Assembly: GCA_003023745.1 (NCBI GenBank)
Contig: PXYV01000032.1
Location: forward strand, 1 to 54,839
DNA length: 54,839 nt
Source: Sulfobacillus acidophilus
Lineage (GTDB): Bacteria > Bacillota > Sulfobacillia > Sulfobacillales > Sulfobacillaceae
Reading direction: 5' to 3'
Part shown: positions 34,686 through 43,737 of the stretch, piece by piece
How positions within the stretch are numbered: the first letter of the stretch is position 1
Layout: each line of letters begins with the position of its first letter
Made by a program: the position numbers and the translations under genes
Notes under the pieces: generated by a model
The model's database searches: none
What the model was told of the DNA's origin: nothing
What the model saw: only the letters and a program-made list of their open reading frames with translations

Positions 34686-35011
34686 TCTCCAACCTCCTAA
34701 AGCTAAAAGAACACTTCTTTAGCACGCCTATTCCGGTCTCTATAGTGACGCTAGAGTAATCATAAAATCCGCCCTACCACTTGTCTTTATCACCATTGGA
34801 TAAATTTAATAAGTATTTTTTGACTATTATTGCTATGGCCTAACCTGTTCCCCGATAGCGGTTGATCGTCCCTTATGAGCTCAAGAGTTTGTACACTGAT
34901 GACTGCTATGTGTACTGTGCATTAGACCCATTCCAAAGCACCAGCGAGCAAAACTCTGCAACCGCAACACATTGCCCGTCTTATTCTTTTCTCAATGGAT
35001 ATGCGCACCGC
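34686..35011. other. AT-rich intergenic region upstream of the allantoinase unit
   Basis: About 326 bases with an AT-rich core near 34760-34840 (TAAATTTAATAAG and ATTTTTTGACTATTATT). It should hold the promoter and regulatory site of the minus-strand allantoinase-permease unit. I see no perfect promoter pair and no gene. Confidence 0.4.
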
Positions 35012-36646
35012 TTACCAACTGTACGCCCCCCCGTCACTGCGCGGATCGGTAGCAGCCGCCATCGCCGACGTAACCGCGTCAATCATAATGGCCTGCGCAT
35101 GACCGAGCTTATCATCGTAGGATGAGACGACAGAGACTTGATGACCACGGCGCCGCAAATCCTGCAAAACCGCATCTGAAAACCGATTTTCCAGTACCAC
35201 TGCCGCCTGCGTCTCGCCCCAGGTACGCCCATAGAGCCATCGAGGAGCACTTAATGCTTCTTGAACATTTAGGCCGTAGTCCAGCACACCGGTTGCGACG
35301 GCTGACTGCGTTTGCGGCTGGCCATCGCCTCCCATGGTGCCATACACTAATAGAGGACGTTGTTCGCGCATTACCATGGCCGCGCACAACGTATGAGCGG
35401 GCCGCTTGCCCGGCATCAATGAATTGGGCGTGTCTTTTTCCAGGCGAAAACTCGTCCCGCGGTTTTGCAGCAAAACGCCACTTCTTTGCGCGATAAAGCC
35501 GGAACCAAAGTCATGATAGATGCTTTGAATCAGCGACACCGCATTGCCCATGCGGTCGGCTGTCATAATGGCGACCGTGCCGCCGTCCCAAGGGCGGTCT
35601 AGCGGAATGTCTAATGCCGCACCATCCGCATCAATGTGACGCGCCGCCGCCCTCAAATTCGCAGGTGATAGGAGCTGCTGCGCAGGGTAATGCATATAGT
35701 CCGGATCTCCCAATTCTTGATTACGACAATTCAATGCGAGTTTTGCACTTTCTATCATGACATGTATGTAGCGAGCCGATTGGCGGTCCCAGGTAGGTAA
35801 CGGAAAGTGCTCCACCAGCCCTAACAGCATAAGAGCACTAAAGCCTTGGGTGGGAGCCGGTGTATTGATTAATTGGTAGCGTCCACGATATGGCAACGAA
35901 AGAGGCGTATCCCAAGTCGCATGAGGGCGAGTCCAGTCGTCGTACTCAAGCAATCCTCCCGCCGCTTGAATTTCTTCGATGATCGATTCGGCTACCAGGC
36001 CCCGGTAAAAACCATCACGTCCTGCTTTAGCCACCTCTCGCAAAGTTTCCGCCAAGCCCGATACCCGCTGACGCTCACCCACTCGCGGTGGCTGTCCCGC
36101 TTTCGTCAAATAGGTTTCTCGTAATCCCGGCAGTGAATACTGTTCTGCCAACTCCGGCAGCAGCATTGACCAGGTTGCTTGACTTTCTGTCACAGGGTAG
36201 CCTTCATCCGCATAGGAGATAGCGGCTGCCAAAAGCTCGGGCCAGTCCAGTCGACCGTCAAGCTGGCTGACACTGTACTGATATGCCTCCCACCAACCGT
36301 CAATTGCTCCGGGTGCCGTGTTGGCGGCCAGTACGCCGCGCGCAGGCAACGTTCCGCTAATTCCTCTAGCCACGTACGCATCAATCGAGACCCCTTGCCC
36401 AGCCCTCCCTATCCCCAATAGCGCCCGCGTCTCGCTTTTCCTGCCATCGTGTATCAGCCAGACATTGTCGCCTCCGATGCCATTCATGTGAGGGTATACA
36501 ACTGCCATCGTGGCAGCCGCAGCAATCGCCGCCTCCACAGCGTTTCCGCCTTGTGCCAATATACGCAGGGCCGCTCCGCTTGCCAATGCGTTTGGAGTTG
36601 CAACCGCACCGTTCAACGACCAAAATGGCCGTGGCCACGCCTTCAT
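35012..36646 (-). CDS. Gamma-glutamyltransferase-fold enzyme, probable oxamate amidohydrolase (HpxW-like)
   Basis: A 544-residue Ntn-hydrolase of the GGT family that lacks any signal peptide. The self-cleaving catalytic threonine is predicted at residue 357 in WDGGTVAIMTADRMGNAVSLIQS. Other landmarks are YPHMNGIGGDN, AANTAPGAIDGWWEAYQ, NTPAPTQGFSALMLLGLVE, GKRPAHTL and GTMGGDGQPQTQ. Exported glutathione-degrading GGTs have a signal sequence, so a cytosolic role is expected. The gene begins 2 bases after the DUF2877 gene of the oxamate carbamoyltransferase set, behind GGGAGGGGGG. Klebsiella HpxW, a GGT-fold oxamate amidohydrolase, is the best functional parallel: it would turn oxamate into oxalate and ammonia. 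Fold is firm; substrate is inferred from context. Confidence 0.85.
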   Translation of the reverse strand: MKAWPRPFWSLNGAVATPNALASGAALRILAQGGNAVEAAIAAAATMAVVYPHMNGIGGDNVWLIHDGRKSETRALLGIGRAGQGVSIDAYVARGISGTLPARGVLAANTAPGAIDGWWEAYQYSVSQLDGRLDWPELLAAAISYADEGYPVTESQATWSMLLPELAEQYSLPGLRETYLTKAGQPPRVGERQRVSGLAETLREVAKAGRDGFYRGLVAESIIEEIQAAGGLLEYDDWTRPHATWDTPLSLPYRGRYQLINTPAPTQGFSALMLLGLVEHFPLPTWDRQSARYIHVMIESAKLALNCRNQELGDPDYMHYPAQQLLSPANLRAAARHIDADGAALDIPLDRPWDGGTVAIMTADRMGNAVSLIQSIYHDFGSGFIAQRSGVLLQNRGTSFRLEKDTPNSLMPGKRPAHTLCAAMVMREQRPLLVYGTMGGDGQPQTQSAVATGVLDYGLNVQEALSAPRWLYGRTWGETQAAVVLENRFSDAVLQDLRRRGHQVSVVSSYDDKLGHAQAIMIDAVTSAMAAATDPRSDGGAYSW

Positions 36647-36648
36647 CG

Positions 36649-37494
36649 CTATGCCCCCCTCCCACCGTGTTTAGATGCGGCGCTTGCCCCGAACATCATT
36701 CCGGCCAGCATGTCCCTTCCGGACGTGTGGCCAGACTGAGTAAGCCGTGTCACACAGGACCAATCATCGAATTGGGGAGAAACCAACCATCGCACCACAT
36801 CGTTCATCACCGAAAAGACGCGGCCGTTCATCGCTGCTACCAGTTCGACCACCGACGCCAGGGTTGTTAAGGTCCCCAGTTCGGCTAAATCCGGTGCATT
36901 GGCGCGGATCTGCTGTGCCCACTCGGGCCGGTGCACACTGAAAGATACCAAGAGGCCAACCAAAATATCATCGCCCGCAGGTGTAGCTCCTGGCCCCAAT
37001 CCGATCAAGGCAGCAAGACCGCGTCGTATCAATCCTGTATCATCTGCCTTCAAGCCATTTAGCAACTGCTCCACATGGCGATGCAAACGTTGACGAATAT
37101 CCTGGTTCGGAACATGGCTCAATACATCCTGGCCGGGCCAGATGGTTCTCATCACCTCATTAGTGGCTAACGGATGCCAAGGCTCTCGGCTCACGAGCAT
37201 GGTACGATATGGCTGAGTTTGGTCCAGCCGCACAGTACGAGACCCGACCACAATCCTTCCCTGTTCTACCACTCCAACATCGCCCCATTCGCGGCCGAAA
37301 CTTGGAGAAGAGACCACGACACTGAAGGGACCCACAGGTTGGTCGCAACTCAACAAAACGAGTGGCTTTGAGCCTCCCTGCAGATAGAGGGCGTGAGTAT
37401 AGCGTCCTCTCACCAGCAGGGACGTGGAGCCCTTAAGACTGTGTATCCATTCCAATACCTCTTGGTCTGCCGCCTGTGCCGTTAGGGTAATCAT
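36649..37494 (-). CDS. allH: DUF2877 protein, AllH-type subunit of oxamate carbamoyltransferase
   Basis: A 281-residue protein of the DUF2877 family (YlbF of E. coli). Its diagnostic blocks are LIGLGPGATPAGDDILVGLL (about 164-183) and a C-terminal GHTSGRDMLAGMMFG. With the FdrA and DUF1116 proteins it is reported to form the carbamoyltransferase that splits oxalurate into oxamate and carbamoyl phosphate. Its start overlaps the DUF1116 stop (ATGA), and the GGT-like gene follows after 2 bases. Tight linkage of all three with a carbamate kinase supports the role. Confidence 0.85.
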   Translation of the reverse strand: MITLTAQAADQEVLEWIHSLKGSTSLLVRGRYTHALYLQGGSKPLVLLSCDQPVGPFSVVVSSPSFGREWGDVGVVEQGRIVVGSRTVRLDQTQPYRTMLVSREPWHPLATNEVMRTIWPGQDVLSHVPNQDIRQRLHRHVEQLLNGLKADDTGLIRRGLAALIGLGPGATPAGDDILVGLLVSFSVHRPEWAQQIRANAPDLAELGTLTTLASVVELVAAMNGRVFSVMNDVVRWLVSPQFDDWSCVTRLTQSGHTSGRDMLAGMMFGASAASKHGGRGA

Positions 37495-38909
37495 GGAGCT
37501 AAGGTACCGGCCAGTGCTTTGGCGGCCTGTTCAAACGCGACCAGCGGAGGTGACACGGTTCCCGCGCCAATTTGGCCGATCCCCGCCACCCGGTGGGCAA
37601 TCCCGGTATTAATTAAAGGCAATACGCCGCTACTCACCACTAACCGCACGTCGATCCCGAGCAACGCTGCCTGACCGTCAAGGGTCGGAATTTGAAACGA
37701 TGGTTGGGTGCCCACCACAATACCGCGCTCTCGTTGAAAAATTTCTTGTGCATCCTCGAAACTTCCTGAACCAACAAACCCTATCACCGCGGGAGCCGCT
37801 GGCAATGCCATCCCGCCCAACCCGATCGTCTCGAGGATGGCTGAGTCCCCGATGTCAGGGTTGCCGTCTTCCGGGCCATATCCCGCAAAATACATCCCTT
37901 GCGGCCGATTGACCGGTCCGGTCCACCAGCTGTTCCCAAGGCCGCTCACTCGCAGCCCAAACTCGACCCCATTGCGGCACATCGCCGTCACGATCGAACC
38001 GCCATTGACAGCTTGTCCAGCATCCCCGATTATCTTTCCGGCCGCCATCGCCAGATTAAGAAAAAATTGGTCAGTCTGGCCCAAAAAATTCACCGCCCGA
38101 AGCAACCGATCGCCAGTAGCCGTCGCCACCAGATGCGGCATTAACGCTTGAAAGAACATCAGCGAGGCAGCGGCATTGCGTTGATGCATTTCGTCCCCCA
38201 TTAACAACGCTTTGGACATGATGGGCTTTAGCGGTACTCCCCCTGCATGTCGCAGAGCAGCAGACAAGGTGGGACCAAATTCCTCTTCAAACCAGGTAAG
38301 ACGATCCTGGACCTCGTCGTTATACGCGCCAAACCGTAGCACTGCGCCAATCCCTTCGTTCAATATGGCATACGCAGTGCGTCCCGAAGAGGCGTCTTGA
38401 ACGACTAAGACCGGCATACTGCCGGATGTTGCACCGGCCATAGGCCCTACCGCGTTGTGATGATGGCAACTATCCAAGGCAATCTCTCCGCGCTCTAACA
38501 TAGCGCGCGCTTGCTCCGGGGTGCTGGCCCACTTTTCGTACAATGCCACACCGATAAGAGCGCCCTGAGCGGGCCCGGTCATTTTCTCAAACGGAAGCGG
38601 TGGCCCAGCGTGCAACACTAACGGGCTTTTTAACTCCGGCAGCACAGACTTGGCCGAACGGACATCCACCAGCACCGGATCGGCGGACTGCATCGCCTCG
38701 ACCACCTCCCTATTGGCAGCATCCAACATCTGTACTTTCCTGTCATTACCATTCAGTCCAAAAAGCATCCGATATAATTCCGCGTCTCCCTGCAACGGAG
38801 GTGACCATTCGCGGGTTGTCACCAGTATTCCCGCATCAAGCAGGCGCGGCACAAAAAGATCAACGCCCACGTTGGCCACGCCGGGCGTCTTTTCTAATGG
38901 GTTAGTCAT
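37491..38909 (-). CDS. allG: DUF1116 protein, AllG-type subunit of oxamate carbamoyltransferase
   Basis: A 472-residue DUF1116 protein (YlbE of E. coli), about 50 residues longer than that relative. Visible blocks include NVGVDLFVPRLLDAGI near the N-terminus, HHHNAVGPMAGATSGSMPV (about 150-168), RYNDEV-like RFGAYNDEVQDRL, GDEMHQRNAAASLMF, and GRVSGLG-like LRVSGLGNSWWTGPVNRPQG. The start overlaps the end of the FdrA gene by 8 bases behind AGGAGGGG. Central member of the oxamate carbamoyltransferase trio. Confidence 0.87.
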   Translation of the reverse strand: MTNPLEKTPGVANVGVDLFVPRLLDAGILVTTREWSPPLQGDAELYRMLFGLNGNDRKVQMLDAANREVVEAMQSADPVLVDVRSAKSVLPELKSPLVLHAGPPLPFEKMTGPAQGALIGVALYEKWASTPEQARAMLERGEIALDSCHHHNAVGPMAGATSGSMPVLVVQDASSGRTAYAILNEGIGAVLRFGAYNDEVQDRLTWFEEEFGPTLSAALRHAGGVPLKPIMSKALLMGDEMHQRNAAASLMFFQALMPHLVATATGDRLLRAVNFLGQTDQFFLNLAMAAGKIIGDAGQAVNGGSIVTAMCRNGVEFGLRVSGLGNSWWTGPVNRPQGMYFAGYGPEDGNPDIGDSAILETIGLGGMALPAAPAVIGFVGSGSFEDAQEIFQRERGIVVGTQPSFQIPTLDGQAALLGIDVRLVVSSGVLPLINTGIAHRVAGIGQIGAGTVSPPLVAFEQAAKALAGTLAP

Positions 38910-40392
38910 GGAAGACCCCTCCTAAAGCTTCTCGGACGGCGATGGCGGCCGCCGTGGTCTGAGTCACCCAGACACCAGCGCGGCGCAACTGTTCAACCTG
39001 ATCATCATAATTCTGCGGGTCTTGTCGGGTGCCAATCACGGTGAAGACGATCGGGGGAAGCCTATCTCGATGTGGCGCTGCCTGCTCGATGGCCGTTATG
39101 ACATGACCTGCCGGATCGTTCTCGGCACCGTCACCTAGCACAATGTCACCCATAACCATACCGGTTTGCGGGTCGCTCAAGCACTCGCTCAAGGCTTGTC
39201 CCCGCCCGGAGCCATCAATCATGGGGTGTGGCCGTCCGAGTGTAAAACGATCGTCGCCTAAATCCACCACAATATGACGCCTTTCCTGCCACGGAGTCAG
39301 CCCTTCATGCGCCAGCGGGAGATGAAGCAAATACGAAGCTTGGATCGCCAAGGTCCCCCCCACAAATAGTCCCCTGAGAAATGTGCCCGGCTGGATCCGC
39401 GGAAGTTTCGGCGGCATTTCTACATCCCTGCCCGAAATCGCACCAATTAATTCACCAATCGTGCTCACAATGTTTGTGCGATGAGCTCCTGCGTTTGGCT
39501 GTATCCCTAAAAACAACGCCACAATCGGCTTGGGGAAATCGTCAAGAATAGGCAGTAACTTGGCCAACACGTCTGGATCGGGAGGTTTTGCGACAATCGC
39601 TACCTTGGTCGTATCGCTGTCATCACGCAGCCGCTGAAGAGCCGTCAGAAAGGACATTGCTCCGATCGACGCGGCAAGATCGCGGCTGCCGATTCCGATG
39701 ATCGAAGAAATGCCAATTCCGGCACGGTCCAAAGCGGTCGATACTTCCTGCGCACCCGTTCCTGAAGCCGCAATTATTCCCACATTACCTGGGCGAAGCC
39801 GGTTGATGAAACCCAATGGAGCTCCCTTGATTAACGCGGTGCCGCAATCAGGCCCCATGACAATCCGCTCACGCTCACACGCGTATCGCTTTAAGGTCAA
39901 TTCTTCGGCCAAAGGCACGTTGTCGCTATATAAAAACACATCAAAACCCGCATCTAATGCTTGACGGGCTTCCGCAGACGCCCAGGGTCCGGGGACAGAT
40001 ATCGCCGCAATGCGTGGGGCATCCAGCACATAGGCGGCCTCTTGCCAGGAATGCACAGGGTATCCGCCGGCATGTTGCCCATTTTTGGACGAATCGGTAG
40101 CCTTCGTGTTCGCCCCGCTTATAAAATCTTCCAATGCCTGAAGAGCCGCCGATAACGCGTCATCCGACTCATAAATCATGCTGACGCATAAATCAGTGGG
40201 CGCCGCTCGGTCTTTTTCAAAATCCCACAGATGCTGCTCCGCCATCAACGCCTGATTGGCCGGCGTTCCCATCATTAATGCCACTTTCCCGATACCGGCA
40301 ATTGCTTGCAATTGGCTTGAACAACGCATCAAGGTTACGGAATCGTAATAAGTATTCCGTTCAATCTTCGTGTATAGGCGGTTATTGGGCAT
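38902..40392 (-). CDS. fdrA: FdrA/AllF, oxamate carbamoyltransferase subunit (acyl-CoA-synthetase-like fold)
   Basis: A 496-residue FdrA-family protein with two Rossmann-like CoA-ligase domains. SVPGPWASAEARQALDAGFDVFLYSDNV, CGTALIKGAPLGF, VGIIAASGTGAQEVSTALDRAGIG and GIGSRDL mark the CoA-binding/ligase-like region, though no CoA ligase reaction is known here. In E. coli FdrA works with YlbE and YlbF in oxalurate breakdown. I use the ATG at 40392, 8 bases after GGAGGAGGAG and overlapping the carbamate kinase stop by 11 bases; the longer frame to 40476 would run deep into the kinase gene. Confidence 0.9.
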   Translation of the reverse strand: MPNNRLYTKIERNTYYDSVTLMRCSSQLQAIAGIGKVALMMGTPANQALMAEQHLWDFEKDRAAPTDLCVSMIYESDDALSAALQALEDFISGANTKATDSSKNGQHAGGYPVHSWQEAAYVLDAPRIAAISVPGPWASAEARQALDAGFDVFLYSDNVPLAEELTLKRYACERERIVMGPDCGTALIKGAPLGFINRLRPGNVGIIAASGTGAQEVSTALDRAGIGISSIIGIGSRDLAASIGAMSFLTALQRLRDDSDTTKVAIVAKPPDPDVLAKLLPILDDFPKPIVALFLGIQPNAGAHRTNIVSTIGELIGAISGRDVEMPPKLPRIQPGTFLRGLFVGGTLAIQASYLLHLPLAHEGLTPWQERRHIVVDLGDDRFTLGRPHPMIDGSGRGQALSECLSDPQTGMVMGDIVLGDGAENDPAGHVITAIEQAAPHRDRLPPIVFTVIGTRQDPQNYDDQVEQLRRAGVWVTQTTAAAIAVREALGGVFHD

Positions 40393-41347
40393 CTTGCCGC
40401 TCCTCCTCCAATTCCCAGACGATGCGCGTGCCCGCCAATCCATCCACCACTTGGGCCGCCTTTTGTAAACTTCCAATCGCGGCGGAATGGCGCGTGCTCT
40501 TTACGAAGTCACAGGCAGCCGCCATCTTAGGTTTCATGGAGCCCATCCCGGCAGCTTTCGGATCATTAACCAGGTCATCAAAATCTTCCCAGGTCCCTTC
40601 GACTATTAACGCCTGCTGAGGTGTGCCAAAATCGCGGTAGACACCCTCCACATCCGTCAGAAAAACCAGTCGCGTCGCTCCCAACGATCGGGCCAATAGC
40701 GCACTCGTACGATCTTTGTCGATAACCCCGGTCACGCCATGCACCAAACCATCCCGGCCTGATGCGACCGGAATGCCCCCACCCCCTCCCGCAATAACAA
40801 CCGCTCCTTGATCTAACAATCCACGGATGGCCGCGGCTTCCACAACCTTTTGCGGAAACGGAGACGGCACGGCCATGCGGTAACCGCCGCGTTCCGGAAT
40901 CAACGGCAACCCTACATTGTCACGCAGCGATGCGATCACCGTCGGATCACTCAAGACTGGGCCAATGGGTTTTGAAAACACATTAAACGCCTCGTCATTA
41001 ATATCGACCAGCACATGAGTCACGACACTCACCACTGGAACCCGCAATCGACGGGCGGCGAATGCATTGCTCAGGGCAATGCTGAGCAACGTGCCCAGTT
41101 CTCCTTGTGATTGGGCCACCAAGGTTGCCATCGAAAGCCTTGGAACTCCGGGTGGTGCCCAGACGCTTCTCATCAGGCCGCACCCGACTTGGGGCCCGTT
41201 GCCGTGTGTGATGACAAGGCGATGGCCTTCTTCCACGATATCGGCTACGGCGTTGGCGGCACTGCTGAGATCAATAAACGCATCCGTTGCCCCTAAATCC
41301 GGGGGCTGCAAAGCATTTCCACCGAACGCCACGACAACTGTACTCAT
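40382..41347 (-). CDS. arcC: Carbamate kinase (AllK/ArcC type)
   Basis: Uses carbamoyl phosphate to make ATP from ADP, releasing ammonia and CO2. The 321-residue amino-acid-kinase-fold protein has VVAFGGNALQ, ITHGNGPQVG, SQGELGTLL, VIAGGGGGIPV, GVTGVIDKDRTSALLA, FLTDVEGVYRDFGTPQQ and GSMKPKMAAACDFV, which is the complete family set. Three ATGs in a row (41353, 41350, 41347) follow GGAGGAGG; the third has the best spacing. Leading gene of the unit that continues with fdrA, DUF1116, DUF2877 and the GGT-like gene: the ATP-yielding end of the pathway. Confidence 0.95.
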   Translation of the reverse strand: MSTVVVAFGGNALQPPDLGATDAFIDLSSAANAVADIVEEGHRLVITHGNGPQVGCGLMRSVWAPPGVPRLSMATLVAQSQGELGTLLSIALSNAFAARRLRVPVVSVVTHVLVDINDEAFNVFSKPIGPVLSDPTVIASLRDNVGLPLIPERGGYRMAVPSPFPQKVVEAAAIRGLLDQGAVVIAGGGGGIPVASGRDGLVHGVTGVIDKDRTSALLARSLGATRLVFLTDVEGVYRDFGTPQQALIVEGTWEDFDDLVNDPKAAGMGSMKPKMAAACDFVKSTRHSAAIGSLQKAAQVVDGLAGTRIVWELEEERQDAQ

Positions 41348-41680
41348 CATCATTTCCTCCTCCCACGTTCAACTATCATGGAATCTCTAGAAGCGTGAAC
41401 CACGCCCGGTCTTCAGGCCACTCACCGATAACCCAAGCAAAAAGTCCAAACCGGCGTAGATAAAGCTTGACCTTTGGCGTCCAGAAGTTTCCCTGCAGTC
41501 AAGGGTTCTTGACGACCACAGCATTGCTACACCAATCTGCATCTTGTGCCGTTGAGCTGCTCGTTTCTATTTCGCTCTCAGGTTTCCCATGAGAATGGGC
41601 CCCACCCAAGCGATTGTGCACGGCCACAAGGAGGACGGTTCCGCCCACTTTAGACCGACCAGCCATCTCGTCGCGCGGCT
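41348..41680. other. Intergenic region upstream of the carbamate kinase unit
   Basis: About 330 bases with no protein-like frame. It separates two minus-strand blocks (allC-allE-allD and arcC-fdrA-allGH-GGT) and so probably holds a promoter or regulatory site for the second. I saw no consensus promoter pair or terminator hairpin. Confidence 0.4.
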
Positions 41681-42739
41681 TTATTCAGCAAACGGATCTT
41701 TATGATCATAGAAATTGTGATGAATCACGTCCGACACAAGATATTCGAAAATACTATCCACAATTTCGATGCCGGTTTGAGTGTATTCGGCACGCTTTAA
41801 TTCTTCCCGTTGGCCGGGATAGTAGACCATATCAAACCCCGGTGCGGGTCGCATGTTGTTCAAATCCCGCATGGTTTGGGTGATATTCGCCAGAAACTGA
41901 TCGAGATCGGTAAAGAAAGAAGGATTGATCACGACATGTAACTGCCCCAGCCGGCGGTAGGCACTAAGGTCCGCATACATAGACGACACCTTATTACCAA
42001 AGGGTAGGCCCAGCAAGACCCCGGATAAAATGTCCACCATCATCATCAGTCCGTAACCCTTGGCGTCGGCGATAGGCAGCAATGCATGCACTTTAAACGG
42101 GTCCGTCGTCGGAACTCCTTGGTCATCTACGGCCCACGTAGGTGGAATGGCCTCATGTTTGGATCGGGCGTGTAGAATTTTCCCCCAGGCCTGCACCGAT
42201 GTGGCCATGTCAAAAATGATTGCCTCATCCGTATTACTCGGTGCGCCAAAGGCGATCGGATTGGTGCCATAGTATGGATCGGTACCTCCATACGGCACAA
42301 CCATCGGGTCGGATTGGCACACAGATATTCCTATCATCTTTCTCTCCACTGCTTGCTTGACAAAATAGCCAACAGCCCCGCTATGGCTAATGTTTCGCAC
42401 ACCCACAACCGCTACACCGTTTTTGGCAGCGATGTTAATAGCCTCATCCATGGCCAATTTCGCCATGTAATGTCCGACACCGTTGTCCCCGTCGCAAATA
42501 GCGGTGCAAGCGCCCGTCACCTGCCAATCAATCTGGGGATTCACATTGATTCCACCCTTTGCAATACGCTCCGCATAGTACTCGACCCGCATCGCACCAT
42601 GCGAATGGACACCGCGGATGTCCGCAAACACAAGCACATCTGCCACTACCGCTGCCTGCTCTTTTGCCAGGCCAGCAAGATGAAGCTTCGCTTCGATTAG
42701 TCGCTTTAGATCGTCAGGTGAGACCTTCAGTGTAAACAC
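41681..42739 (-). CDS. allD: Ureidoglycolate dehydrogenase AllD
   Basis: NAD(P)-dependent oxidation of (S)-ureidoglycolate to oxalurate. The 352-residue protein belongs to the malate/L-lactate dehydrogenase type 2 family and follows E. coli AllD closely: DIRGVHSHGAMRVEYYAERI (catalytic His), ISHSGAVGYFV, SMCQSDPMVV-like SVCQSDPMVVPYGG, YYGTNPIAFGAP, FDMATSVQAWGKI, and KGYGLMMMVDILSGVLLGLPFG. I use the GTG at 42739, which matches the E. coli N-terminus; longer frames from 42832 or 43012 add unrelated residues. About 140 bases separate it from allE. Confidence 0.93.
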   Translation of the reverse strand: MFTLKVSPDDLKRLIEAKLHLAGLAKEQAAVVADVLVFADIRGVHSHGAMRVEYYAERIAKGGINVNPQIDWQVTGACTAICDGDNGVGHYMAKLAMDEAINIAAKNGVAVVGVRNISHSGAVGYFVKQAVERKMIGISVCQSDPMVVPYGGTDPYYGTNPIAFGAPSNTDEAIIFDMATSVQAWGKILHARSKHEAIPPTWAVDDQGVPTTDPFKVHALLPIADAKGYGLMMMVDILSGVLLGLPFGNKVSSMYADLSAYRRLGQLHVVINPSFFTDLDQFLANITQTMRDLNNMRPAPGFDMVYYPGQREELKRAEYTQTGIEIVDSIFEYLVSDVIHHNFYDHKDPFAE

Positions 42740-42882
42740 CCCCCTGTCCGTACCAATGAAGAGCCCCGCGCTGCTGCCATCGCCCCCCTGCGGGATAACA
42801 AGCCACCGTCCATAGGTGCGCTGCGCAGTCATTTGCTTACGCCTCAATCCCATCAATACGGCAGCTTTCCAACAAAGAGGCC

Positions 42883-43650
42883 TTAGAGCTCCGCGTCGCG
42901 ATGACAATCCTTGGAATACACATAAGAGAGCCGCTCTCGTCCTACGGCGTAACAGGCTTGTTGGACATAGGGACCCATGTAAATGTAATCGCCCTGTTTC
43001 ACCGGAATCCAAACGTTATCTAGGTTGTAAAGCGCTTCACCAGACAACAGGTAGGCTCCGTGTTCTTGGTAATGGGTTTCAATAAAGGGATGACAAATAC
43101 CGGGGTCGAATGTAAGGATGTGAAAATTTATATCAAACGCGAAGTCGTCTGCGGGCAGTAAATCCTGAATGCGCATCTCCTTCATGCCGTCGTACGGCAT
43201 CTCTTCAATCTCATGCGCGTTGCCCGCGACAACGTGGGGCATACTTTCGCCCTCTAGTGGACTATACATTCTCTTATACAAGAAAATTTTTGATTCGCCG
43301 CGATCGAGATTCTCTAAAAGCATTTTGGTTCCCGGAGGGCAATAGATATATCCGCCTTCACGGAGGATCCATTCTTGTTCTGTCGTAACTTTGACGGTTC
43401 CGCCAACCACATATAAGAACGTCTCAACCCCTTCTTCTCCTCCGAATCCACGGAGGTTTCTGCCGCCCTCGTACATCGTCACAATGTAGTCCACAAAATG
43501 CGCGCCCAGCCGCGGGGAGCCTAAAATCGAGACGTAACAGTTTACAAACCCTGGTACGCTATTGTTGACGAGCCCCTCCGGGGTGATTAAAGCATATAAG
43601 CCATGTTTAATAATGGCACGCGACGACAGCAAATCTGTTGGGTATCCCAC
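42883..43650 (-). CDS. allE: (S)-ureidoglycine aminohydrolase AllE
   Basis: Manganese-dependent bicupin that releases ammonia from ureidoglycine to give (S)-ureidoglycolate with the right stereochemistry for AllD. The 255-residue protein has two cupin halves: the first around GGEEGVETFLYVVGGTVKV, the second with HPFIETHYQEHGAYLLSGEALYNLD, holding the metal-binding His and Glu residues, and KQGDYIYMGPYVQQACYA. The start is a GTG at 43650 behind AGGGAGAG. It lies between allC and allD in pathway order. Confidence 0.93.
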   Translation of the reverse strand: MGYPTDLLSSRAIIKHGLYALITPEGLVNNSVPGFVNCYVSILGSPRLGAHFVDYIVTMYEGGRNLRGFGGEEGVETFLYVVGGTVKVTTEQEWILREGGYIYCPPGTKMLLENLDRGESKIFLYKRMYSPLEGESMPHVVAGNAHEIEEMPYDGMKEMRIQDLLPADDFAFDINFHILTFDPGICHPFIETHYQEHGAYLLSGEALYNLDNVWIPVKQGDYIYMGPYVQQACYAVGRERLSYVYSKDCHRDAEL

Positions 43651-43737
43651 AAACCATCTCTCCCTGTTGAGCGAATTTGTCAGGTGTCACGCAACGCGAC
43701 CCCAAATCCGAGCGGTAGATCCACATCCCGACGACGG

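Noticed and set aside
42740..43012. 91-residue N-terminal extension of allD
   Set aside because: Close similarity to E. coli AllD begins at the GTG at 42739; the extension overlaps allE and has no motif.
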